From Caballeronia catudaia (GTDB lineage Bacteria > Pseudomonadota > Gammaproteobacteria > Burkholderiales > Burkholderiaceae): DNA of 64,000 nucleotides. The notes beneath the pieces were generated by a model, which was not told where the DNA came from, made no database searches, and saw only the letters and a program-made list of their open reading frames with translations. The stretch covers positions 186,001 through 250,000 of the forward strand of contig NZ_FCOF02000002.1 of NCBI RefSeq assembly GCF_001544755.2, in the 5' to 3' direction. Every line of letters starts with the position of its first letter. Within the stretch, counting starts at the first letter, position 1. A program made the position numbers and the translations under genes. This document shows, one piece after another, positions 57,187 through 64,000 of this stretch.

Positions 57187-58479
57187 TCAGCTCCGCCCTC
57201 CCGCCGAAATCCCTTGCCAGTGGCCCCGCTGCGCGGCGGCGAGTGGCGCAAAGTACCTCGCCAGACAGAGCGCATAAACGATCGATACTGCGGCGAAATA
57301 GCCAACATTGCGCGCCCTGAAGAACAGAATCAGAACCGCGCATGACGCGAGCACGAGTTCAACGCGTGGGCCGATCGCCGAGAGACGCGTCTCCGACCAC
57401 TCCAGCGTGGTGCCGAAAAGAACAGCAAGAGGAATCAGCAACGCGACGAGATGCACCGGCTCCAGCATCGGCGAGGCGACGAGCATCGTCGTGCAGGCGA
57501 GGGCGAAGTCGATGCGGCGGTCAGCATGCTGGCGATATACCAACACCACCGCGATTCCGCACACCACGACCGCAGTGGCGAGCCAGATCGCGCCCAGCAC
57601 AGACTGCGAAGGTGACATTCCCGCGAACTTCGACAACGCCTGAACCGCGCCCCGCAGTGAGTTGTTGGCGGGCGCACCGCCGAGCAGGAGGTTCTGCGCA
57701 TTGAGCCGCGGCATGTCCGAGACGAGGTAATGCAACATCACCTGCAAACCGAGCTGCCATGCGGTGAAGGCCGTAATCGCCAGGGAAGTCACTGCGGTCG
57801 CGATCGCAGTGCGCCACTCGCGGCGCAACAGCAAGAGACCTGCGATCGCGAGCGGCGTCACCTTCAGTACGATGGCCGTACCGAGAAACAGGCCAGCCAG
57901 AAAGTGATTGCCGCGATCGATGAAGAAGAACGTCGCGACGATCAGGAAGAACAGCAACTCGTTCGACTGACCGAGGTAAAAGTCGTCGAGCAGGGGGCGG
58001 CTCAGGAGGGCGATCGCCACGATGAGCAGTGGCACGGCTCTGTTCTCTCCGCGGTAGGCCAGCTTCGCGAGCATCGCCACGCCGGCGCCGAACAGCACGA
58101 CGGAGCCGAGCGCCCACACAGCTTTTGCCGCCAGCGGCGACAGACGGGCGAGCGGCGAGAACAGCAGCGCGAACTGCGGCGGGTAGCCATAGAAGACGTC
58201 CTCGCCCGTGTTGCGTGCGCCCATCGACCGCAGAAACGCGACGAGCGCGTCGTGATCGTAAAGCTGTGACAGATCGCCCGGGTGCTGCAGCACCTTGGTG
58301 AAAGCGTACAGGTAGTAATTGAAATCGCAGAACAAATCAGCCGGGTTCGCGCGGAAGTCCGCGTAGAGCGAGCGCGGCACACGTTCCGCAAGGAGACATG
58401 CTGCGAGCACCAAAAGCACTTTTGCGATCGTGCCGAGGCTCAACGCCGACTTGCTGGCTATCGTTCTGGAAGACGACAT
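57187..58479 (-). CDS. GT87/DUF2029-like membrane glycosyltransferase (GT-C), copy 1
   Basis: ATG 58479 follows GAGGACATTCTT, giving a 430-residue protein with around ten transmembrane helices. The first periplasmic loop has the GT87 pattern: DFNYYLYAFTKVL, LYDHDALVAF and YGYPPQFALLFSPLARLSPL. GT87 enzymes (alpha-mannosyltransferase PimE-type and relatives) use polyprenyl-phosphate sugars as donors on the outer side of the membrane. It is the last gene of the minus-strand set 63157-57187. The donor sugar is not known; see the HAD-UbiA entry. Confidence 0.85.
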   Translation of the reverse strand: MSSSRTIASKSALSLGTIAKVLLVLAACLLAERVPRSLYADFRANPADLFCDFNYYLYAFTKVLQHPGDLSQLYDHDALVAFLRSMGARNTGEDVFYGYPPQFALLFSPLARLSPLAAKAVWALGSVVLFGAGVAMLAKLAYRGENRAVPLLIVAIALLSRPLLDDFYLGQSNELLFFLIVATFFFIDRGNHFLAGLFLGTAIVLKVTPLAIAGLLLLRREWRTAIATAVTSLAITAFTAWQLGLQVMLHYLVSDMPRLNAQNLLLGGAPANNSLRGAVQALSKFAGMSPSQSVLGAIWLATAVVVCGIAVVLVYRQHADRRIDFALACTTMLVASPMLEPVHLVALLIPLAVLFGTTLEWSETRLSAIGPRVELVLASCAVLILFFRARNVGYFAAVSIVYALCLARYFAPLAAAQRGHWQGISAGGRS

Positions 58480-58558
58480 AAGAATGTCCTCGGATTGGAG
58501 CCGCCGGTCAGTACATAGCTGACGCGCGTGCATGGGCGTATTGCGAAAGCCGTTGCAG

Positions 58559-58921
58559 TCAGGCGGTGTTCGCGGTGGGCGCGTACAGCAGCACGACACT
58601 GGCGATCAGGAGCGTGGCGCCGGCGAGCGTGCGCATGGACATCGCTTCGCCTGAGAGCGCGCCAAAGACCATGATCTCCAGAATCGTCACCGCGACCATC
58701 AGGGGATACGCGATGCTCAACTCCATGCGCCTCAATGCGAGCGCATAGAGCACGAAGCCCGCGCCGTATGCGCCGATGGCTGCGAGCCGGTAGGCGAGCG
58801 GACGCGCGGCCATGCCGAACAACAGCGCTTCGCCGTTACCGGGCAGCTTGCCGGCGAAGCGCAACAGGATGCTGGCGAGCGCGCTAAAGGTGCCGCTCAA
58901 TACAAGAGTGATATACGACAT
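58559..58921 (-). CDS. Small EamA/SMR-like membrane protein, copy 1 (possible lipid-sugar flippase)
   Basis: The 120-residue protein has four predicted transmembrane helices (VLSGTFSALASILLRFAG; LAAIGAYGAGFVLYALAL; AYPLMVAVTILEIMVFGAL; TLAGATLLIASVVLLYAP) and the DMT/SMR-type layout of ArnE/ArnF. It differs from the copy at 60541-60903 at only 5 of 120 residues. ArnE/ArnF-type proteins are proposed to flip undecaprenyl-phosphate aminoarabinose; the same role for a lipid-linked sugar here is an inference from neighbours. Confidence 0.85.
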   Translation of the reverse strand: MSYITLVLSGTFSALASILLRFAGKLPGNGEALLFGMAARPLAYRLAAIGAYGAGFVLYALALRRMELSIAYPLMVAVTILEIMVFGALSGEAMSMRTLAGATLLIASVVLLYAPTANTA

Positions 58922-59110
58922 GACGGAAAGCGTTGAGAGTCATATCGCGGCGACCACCGTCGCCACGCAAAGACTGATGACGAAGCAGCAGATTACGGGA
59001 AGTAATTTGTCGTATCTGTGCGCTGAAGGACACACCGACATCGCACTTTCAGGCATGCGCGCACGAGCGTTCTATTCGAGCCGGCGGGCGCTTCGCACGA
59101 GGCAACGCTA
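58922..59110 (-). pseudogene. Decayed copy of the HAD-delta-UbiA gene and its upstream region
   Basis: Bases 58940-58983 read, on the minus strand, VISLCVATVVAAI and stop, matching the last codons of the gene at 60921-61499. Immediately after, 58987-59030 matches 61571-61613, which lies upstream of that gene. Everything between has been lost. The stretch is therefore the scar of a duplicated copy whose body was deleted. Confidence 0.75.
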
Positions 59111-59133
59111 GTGCCCCGCGACTTCGCTTCACC

Positions 59134-60489
59134 TCAACGCAACGCCGAAGCCGGTTGCTTATCAGCCTTGTCGCGGAAAGGTCCGGTCCAGTACATCAGA
59201 CCGAGAACCGCGAGTACGCCGCAAAGCATCCACGAACTGCCGAGCCAATGGTCGGTGACGAAGTACGATGCAGCGAGAGCCGCCAGAGCAAGCGATTTGC
59301 CTTTCGACGGCCCAAAGCTCAAGATCGCAAACATCACCGCAAGGTACATGGCCGGCATGATGCCGTAGTGATGCTCCCATGCAATCGGCGACGCGACCGT
59401 GAAGGTCAAACCGGCGATCAGGAAGTCGAGCAACCCGGGTTTCGAATCCGCACGTAATGGGAGCAACAGCGCGGAGCCAATCAGCGCCGCCGAGGACAAC
59501 AGCGTGCCGGCGTAGACGATCGGATGGAATGCCGGAAAGCCGTGCGCCTGCCAAACGCGAGGCTCGGCAACCGTGTGTAACAGCCGGTTCAAAAATCCAT
59601 TGACCGATTGATTGGGCATGTACGCTTCGCCCGTTCGTGACAGCTCCCGCAGCACGTGAAGGTAGTCGATGTGATTCTGCAAACCGAACACGGCCAGCGA
59701 CAGCACGCCGCCCACTGCAATCGTGACGAGCATGCCCACGCAGAAGCGCCATTGCCGCCGCAACACGCCCCACAGAATAAAGAGTGCGAGTTGTGGCTTG
59801 CACAAGCAGATCAGTCCAATCAAGACGCCCGTCAGTGCATTTCGCCGGAGAACATACGAAAGCGCCGCCAACGCGAACAAGGCGTTGATCCAGACCTGCG
59901 CCTGTCCTAGTCTGAACGCCATCAGGATAGGGAAAAACGACAGTGCCGCGAGCCCGCCGAAGATGCCCCAATGCCAGCGCAATCCGGCATGGTTCGCCGA
60001 ACGGCTCGCCAGCACGAACGCGAATGCCCCCGATGCGATCACATTGATCAGCATGACGAACCAGCCAATGCCATTCAGGAGGGCGTCGGTCGGATCGATC
60101 CCGAACGAATGCAACGCATGAAGCGGCAACAGACTGCTAGGGGGATATTGGAATTTCACATGCTCGACGAAGAACAGCTGCTCGAATATCCTGCCGCCCG
60201 GATGTTGTTCGAACCACGCGAGCGCGCCGCGCATGGGCATCCACGAATCGTTGCCCGCCAGCGATGGCGATGCGAAGAACTGCAACCACCGCCGCATGAA
60301 AACCGCGGTGGGATAGTAGTTGTCCTGGTGCGTGACGACGCGGTCGATGAACCAGAGCGCGACATCCGCGATCGGCGAGATGACGAACACGAAGAGCGCT
60401 GCACGAAACAGTTGCGTTCGCGCCGGTGTCGTCGCGGATCCAGCCTCGGCAGGCGCTGCCTGAAGCCCCAACGTTTTACGGGAATACAT
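59134..60489 (-). CDS. GT87/DUF2029-like membrane glycosyltransferase (GT-C), copy 2
   Basis: ATG 60489 has AAGGAG seven bases upstream; a GTG six bases earlier is the alternative. The 451-residue protein has around ten transmembrane helices. An early loop contains the conserved-type VEHVKFQYPPSSLLPLHAL of GT87 proteins, and later MAFRLGQAQVWINALFAL and CLCKPQLALFILW are also typical. It is distantly related to copy 1 rather than a fresh duplicate. It sits between the two copies of the small EamA-like gene. The donor sugar is unknown. Confidence 0.85.
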   Translation of the reverse strand: MYSRKTLGLQAAPAEAGSATTPARTQLFRAALFVFVISPIADVALWFIDRVVTHQDNYYPTAVFMRRWLQFFASPSLAGNDSWMPMRGALAWFEQHPGGRIFEQLFFVEHVKFQYPPSSLLPLHALHSFGIDPTDALLNGIGWFVMLINVIASGAFAFVLASRSANHAGLRWHWGIFGGLAALSFFPILMAFRLGQAQVWINALFALAALSYVLRRNALTGVLIGLICLCKPQLALFILWGVLRRQWRFCVGMLVTIAVGGVLSLAVFGLQNHIDYLHVLRELSRTGEAYMPNQSVNGFLNRLLHTVAEPRVWQAHGFPAFHPIVYAGTLLSSAALIGSALLLPLRADSKPGLLDFLIAGLTFTVASPIAWEHHYGIMPAMYLAVMFAILSFGPSKGKSLALAALAASYFVTDHWLGSSWMLCGVLAVLGLMYWTGPFRDKADKQPASALR

Positions 60490-60540
60490 GGACACGCTCC
60501 TTGCGCATGGTTCTTCCGTAGAGTCTCGGTCACAAGCGAC

Positions 60541-60903
60541 TCAGGCGGTGCTCGCGGTGGGCGCGTACAGCAGCACGACACTGGCGATCAGGAGCGTCGC
60601 GCCGGCGAGCGTGCGCATGGACATCGCTTCGCCTGACAGCGCGCCAAACGCCATGATCTCCAGAATCGTCACCGCGACCATCAGGGGATACGCGATGCTC
60701 AACTCCATGCGCCTCAATGCGAGCGCATAGAGCACGAAGCCCGCGCCGTATGCGCCGATGGCTGCGAGCCGGTAGGCGAGCGGACGCGCGGCCATGCCGA
60801 ACAACAGCGCTTCGCCGCTAGCGGGCAGCTTGCCGGCGAAGCGCAACAGGACGCTGGCGAGCGCGCTGAAGGTGCCGCTTAAAACAAGCGTGATATACGA
60901 CAT
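60541..60903 (-). CDS. Small EamA/SMR-like membrane protein, copy 2
   Basis: This 120-residue four-helix protein is almost identical to copy 1 (115 of 120 residues). The DNA similarity begins at the stop codon end (CTCAGGCGG) and continues past the start into the neighbouring HAD gene end. It starts 17 bases after the HAD gene stop, within the minus-strand operon. A flippase role for a lipid-linked sugar is inferred, as for copy 1. Confidence 0.85.
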   Translation of the reverse strand: MSYITLVLSGTFSALASVLLRFAGKLPASGEALLFGMAARPLAYRLAAIGAYGAGFVLYALALRRMELSIAYPLMVAVTILEIMAFGALSGEAMSMRTLAGATLLIASVVLLYAPTASTA

Positions 60904-60920
60904 GGCGGAAAGCGTTGAGG

Positions 60921-61499
60921 TCATATCGCAGCGGCCACGGTCGCCACGCACAGACTGATGACGAAAAGGCTCAGGCGGTTCTTGATCGCGTAGGCGATCG
61001 GATCGTCGGTCATCTTGCCGCGAAACGCCAGCATCCACAGGCGACTGACCCAGTACGGCACGTCTGCGCGCGCGTTGCCGCAGTAGTCGAAACCATGCAG
61101 ACCGAACTGCTCGGTGAGCGCGCCCGCCTTGTTGTTTCCGGACAGGTTGTGCGCCTCGTCGCTGGCAAGCACGCCCTTGAAAAAGCCGAAATGCGTGGCG
61201 ACCTGCTCGGCGACGTGCTGGTTCGAAGCCGTGCACAAGTAGAGGTCCCGCCCGGTCGAGCGCTGTTCGCGCAGGTAATCGACGAAACGCGCGTTGTAGG
61301 GCAGCACCGAAACATCGATGGCCACGCGCTGCGCGATTTGCGCCTTGAGATAAGCCTTGCCGCGCAGCAGCCAGCCGATACAGAGCAATGCGTAGATCGG
61401 ATTCCTCTTGACCAGCACGAGGAAGGATTCGACAAGCAGGTCGGTGGCGGTCAGCGTGCCGTCCAAGTCGACGCAAAGGGGAACGCCCGCTTCCGCCAT
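60921..61499 (-). CDS. HAD phosphatase joined to the last 44 residues of a UbiA protein
   Basis: ATG 61499 follows GGAAAGGAC. The 192-residue protein starts with the HAD motif CVDLDGTLTATDLLVES and aligns with the HAD part of the gene at 61736-63157 up to GFDYCGNARAD. It then jumps at residue ~148/149 to a 44-residue tail, YWVSRLWMLAFRGKM...VATVAAAI. That tail aligns with the last 44 residues of the same HAD-UbiA protein, including the final membrane helix. The catalytic UbiA body is missing. In motif IV one of two aspartates is changed (GNARAD for GNSHDD). It may act as a membrane-tethered phosphatase, or be a non-functional deletion product. Confidence 0.85.
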   Translation of the reverse strand: MAEAGVPLCVDLDGTLTATDLLVESFLVLVKRNPIYALLCIGWLLRGKAYLKAQIAQRVAIDVSVLPYNARFVDYLREQRSTGRDLYLCTASNQHVAEQVATHFGFFKGVLASDEAHNLSGNNKAGALTEQFGLHGFDYCGNARADVPYWVSRLWMLAFRGKMTDDPIAYAIKNRLSLFVISLCVATVAAAI

Positions 61500-61735
61500 G
61501 TCCTTTCCTCGGAATATTGATCTAGGTATCGATATGCCAGCGGCGACAAGCTCGGAGCCGGATAGTTGCCGCAGATTACGGCAAGCAATTAGTCGTATAT
61601 GTGCGCTAAAGAACGCATCGAGCGCGCGCCCTGGCTCGCTCGCAGGAGCGTTCGATGCAGGCACCGCGGGTGCTTTCGCGAGAAACGAGCGGCCGTGCGC
61701 CGGCCTCCAGAGGACGATGCGCTATGCGCTCATCG

Positions 61736-63157
61736 TCAGATTGCGAGCCAGAACGAGAAGCCGCACAGCGCGACGACCGCGAGGCTCATGCGGTCGCGGG
61801 CCGCGAACACGATGGGGTCGTCGTTCATTCGGCCGCGATGCGTGATGATCCATGTCCGGCTGAACCAGTAGAGCATCAGCGGACAAACCATCCAGATGAA
61901 TTGCGGATTCCGGTAGAGCACGGTGGTATGCCCGTCCTGGATATACAGCGCGAGCACGAGCACCGAAAGATAGCCCGACGAGGTGCCCAGCGACGACACG
62001 ATTGAGAGATCGCTCGCCAGATAGCCTCGCCCGCGCGCGCCTTCGCGCCCGGCCTTCATCATCGAGTGGAGCTCGGTGTAGCGCTTCACGAGCGCGAGGC
62101 TCAGGAACGCGAACATCGAGAACGCCAGCAGCCAGAATGTGAGCGGCACGTGGATCGCCGCCGCCCCGGCGATGATGCGCGACGTGTACAGCGCGGCCAG
62201 CACGACGACGTCGATCATCACCTGACGCTTGAGCACGAGCGAATAGGCGAGGGTCATCACGTAGTAGCCGAGGAGGGACGCGATGAATTTCCAGGACAGG
62301 AAGGTCAGCGCGATCGCGAACGAAGCGGTGAGCAGGACAGGGCACAGCGCCACGCCCCAGACGAGCGGCATCGTGCCGGCGGCGAGCGGGCGCTTGCGCT
62401 TGACCGGATGCTGGCGGTCGTCCTGCAGATCGAGCAGGTCGTTGAGCAGATACACGCTCGACGCGCACAGCCCGAACGCGAAAAACGCGAGCACGGCGAA
62501 CCCGATGGCCGCGGGCGATCTCATCTGATGCGCCGCGAGCAGCGGCACGAACACCAGCACGTTCTTCAGCCACTGATGCAGCCGCAGCGACTTCGCCCAG
62601 ACCTTGAGCGTCGGCTGGCGATTTTCAAAGATCTGCTCGATGTTGTCGTGCTTCGATGCCGCGCGCACAACGCCCGCATGCGGATTGACCACATACGCGC
62701 GATCGGCGGCAGCCCACACGGCGAGGTCGTCGTGCGAGTTGCCGACATAGTCGAAGCCCTTCTCGCCATACTCTGCAACGAGCCGGTCGCGCTTGCGATG
62801 CGAAGAGAGATTGACGTGCTCGTCGGTAGCGAACACGCGATCGAAGACGCCGAGGTGCTCCGCGATCCGCTGCGCGAACGACTCATGGCTCGCGGTCGCG
62901 AGCGCGATGGTGCGGCCCGCGGCGCGCATGTCCCGCAGCCAGTTGACGACCTGCAGGTTGTAGGGAAGGGTCGTGACATCGATCGTCACATGCTCGGCGA
63001 GCCGCGATTTCAACACGGGCTTGCCGCCGCTCGCGAGCCATTGCAGCGGCTTGTAGAACTTCTGCGGGAATGCTCTGAGAAACGCGAACCCGCTCTCGAC
63101 GAGAATATCGGAGCGAATCAGCGTACCGTCCAGATCGACGACGATGGGCTTGCTCAT
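61736..63157 (-). CDS. HAD-UbiA fusion: polyprenyl-phosphate phosphoribosyltransferase-like enzyme with N-terminal phosphatase
   Basis: ATG 63157 follows CAGGTGAATTGT. The 473-residue protein has an N-terminal HAD domain (VVDLDGTLIRSD, residues 6-17; GFDYVGNSHDD near 134-144) and a UbiA-type membrane domain with eight or so helices. The UbiA motif LNDLLDLQDDRQHPVKRKRP (N239, D240) closely follows the decaprenyl-phosphate phosphoribosyltransferase pattern NDxxDxxxDRxHPxKRxRP. That enzyme moves 5-phosphoribose from PRPP to polyprenyl phosphate, and a phosphatase then removes the 5'-phosphate. The fusion could do both steps. It is the first gene of the minus-strand set. Epimerases DprE1/DprE2 are not in the window. 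Confidence 0.9.
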   Translation of the reverse strand: MSKPIVVDLDGTLIRSDILVESGFAFLRAFPQKFYKPLQWLASGGKPVLKSRLAEHVTIDVTTLPYNLQVVNWLRDMRAAGRTIALATASHESFAQRIAEHLGVFDRVFATDEHVNLSSHRKRDRLVAEYGEKGFDYVGNSHDDLAVWAAADRAYVVNPHAGVVRAASKHDNIEQIFENRQPTLKVWAKSLRLHQWLKNVLVFVPLLAAHQMRSPAAIGFAVLAFFAFGLCASSVYLLNDLLDLQDDRQHPVKRKRPLAAGTMPLVWGVALCPVLLTASFAIALTFLSWKFIASLLGYYVMTLAYSLVLKRQVMIDVVVLAALYTSRIIAGAAAIHVPLTFWLLAFSMFAFLSLALVKRYTELHSMMKAGREGARGRGYLASDLSIVSSLGTSSGYLSVLVLALYIQDGHTTVLYRNPQFIWMVCPLMLYWFSRTWIITHRGRMNDDPIVFAARDRMSLAVVALCGFSFWLAI

Positions 63158-63409
63158 ACAATTCACCTGGGGTGATCGGTTAAGCCCACGGCGCGTCCGG
63201 TCCGAGCCCCTGGATGGCGGATCGGGCGGCGGAACGCTCCATTTGCTGGCGGAATTTAGCACAATTTGTAACAAGAACAGTTCGCCTTACCGCGCTGCAG
63301 GCCACGTCGCGTGGTTGCCGAAAGGACCGACATTGAGGACAATCTGGGAGTTTTTCACTCGTCGATGCGGTCCGTTTTCCTCTCGTGGCGCGGACACCCC
63401 CTCTGTCCG

Positions 63410-64000
63410 ATGAACGCGAATGCCCCGCACAGCCAATCGGCGAAGCCGTCCGATTCCGCCATCACGCTCAGCATTTCGATCGTGGTCTACCGTCCCGACG
63501 CCGCGTTGCTCGCGCGCACGGTCGAAACGCTCGAAACCGCGCTCGCGGAGCTGCATGACGTCGCGGGCCGCCCGTGCCTGTATCTGATCGACAACGGCAA
63601 TCCTGGCGAACTCGCGGCCCTGCCCGTGCCTTCCGACGCCGAATTCGACACCGTCGTGCTGAAAGGGCACGGCAACGTCGGTTACGGGCGCGGCCACAAT
63701 CTCGCGATCGAACGCGCGAAGAGCCGCTTCCATCTGATCCTGAACCCCGACGTCGAACTCAATGCCGACGGTCTGCGCCGCGCGCTCGCCTTCCTGCGCG
63801 ACTCGCCCGAAACGGGCCTGCTCGCGCCGTGGATCGGCGGCGACGATGGCCAGCAGCAGTATCTCTGCCGGCGCTATCCCACCGTTCTCGATCTCTTCGC
63901 GCGCGGCTTCCTGCCGTCCTCGCTGCGCAAGCCGTTCGCGCGGCGTCTCGCGCGCTACGAAATGCGCGATGTCATCGGCGAGACGAACGTCGTGTGGGAC
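63410..64000 (+). CDS. GT2-family glycosyltransferase (rhamnosyltransferase-like), N-terminal part
   Basis: The frame opens at ATG 63410 and runs in frame to the window end, giving 197 residues. It has LSISIVVYRPDAALLARTVE, IDNGNPGELAAL, GHGNVGYGRGHNLAIERAKS and FHLILNPDVELN, all features of WbbL-type GT2 enzymes, with the donor-metal residues in NPDVEL. It is divergent from the HAD-UbiA gene with a 252-base gap and so starts a new transcription unit. The gene is cut by the window edge. Confidence 0.9.
   Translation, partial: MNANAPHSQSAKPSDSAITLSISIVVYRPDAALLARTVETLETALAELHDVAGRPCLYLIDNGNPGELAALPVPSDAEFDTVVLKGHGNVGYGRGHNLAIERAKSRFHLILNPDVELNADGLRRALAFLRDSPETGLLAPWIGGDDGQQQYLCRRYPTVLDLFARGFLPSSLRKPFARRLARYEMRDVIGETNVVWD

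Noticed and set aside
57187..63157. Reading the UbiA gene as a quinone-biosynthesis prenyltransferase
   Set aside because: The NDxxDxxxDRxHPxKRxRP pattern and the HAD fusion fit phosphoribosyltransferase-like UbiA proteins better than UbiA/MenA.

Overview
The window is high-GC proteobacterial chromosome and looks like a Burkholderiaceae member (Paraburkholderia/Caballeronia type). The reasons are the gene content (3-hydroxybutyrate-oligomer hydrolase, DUF4148 and DUF2242 proteins, xdhABC, a groESL operon with a CIRCE element) and above all the order yqgE-ruvX-pyrR-pyrB-pyrX-plsC-apaH-rml-wzm-wzt. In Burkholderia apaH normally marks the edge of the O-antigen locus. I see no tRNA, rRNA, CRISPR array or intact insertion sequence.

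Layout. (1) 1-8.1 kb: end of a xanthine dehydrogenase operon (xdhA partial, xdhB, an unusually short xdhC), then minus-strand AraC and LysR regulators, a DsbA-fold isomerase and a TAXI-type binding protein. (2) 8.6-15.2 kb: a BON-domain protein, a 3HB-oligomer hydrolase, two small envelope proteins and groES-groEL, with clear promoter, CIRCE and terminators. (3) 15.2-26.6 kb: housekeeping genes (DUF72, thiD, rubredoxin, an Hpt-like scaffold, photolyase, yqgE, ruvX, pyrR, pyrB, catalytically dead pyrX, plsC, apaH). (4) 26.9-56.5 kb: a large polysaccharide (probably O-antigen) locus. It starts with rfbBDAC for dTDP-L-rhamnose, an aminotransferase/acetyltransferase pair, an ABC exporter (Wzm/Wzt) and very large multidomain glycosyltransferases. 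A second acetyltransferase/aminotransferase pair, more glycosyltransferases and a beta-propeller protein follow. It ends in two convergent, paralogous glycosyltransferase modules that face each other around 52.3 kb, one carrying an APS kinase and the other a third sugar aminotransferase. (5) 57.2-63.2 kb: a minus-strand gene set of a HAD-UbiA fusion, a shortened HAD-UbiA derivative, two near-identical small DMT-type membrane proteins and two GT87-like membrane glycosyltransferases. (6) 63.4 kb to the end: start of another GT2 gene.

How it fits together. Regions 4-6 describe surface-glycan synthesis. Nucleotide sugars made by the rml genes and aminotransferases feed cytoplasmic GT2/GT4 enzymes, and the chain is exported by Wzm/Wzt, whose ATPase lacks a substrate-binding tail. 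Region 5 looks like a separate lipid-carrier route. A UbiA/HAD enzyme would make a polyprenyl-phosphate pentose, a small EamA/SMR-like protein could flip it, and GT-C enzymes would transfer the sugar on the periplasmic side. This set, with its visible duplication and decay, is the best candidate here for a poorly described system. The whole functional reading is inferred from family membership and gene context; no activity was tested.
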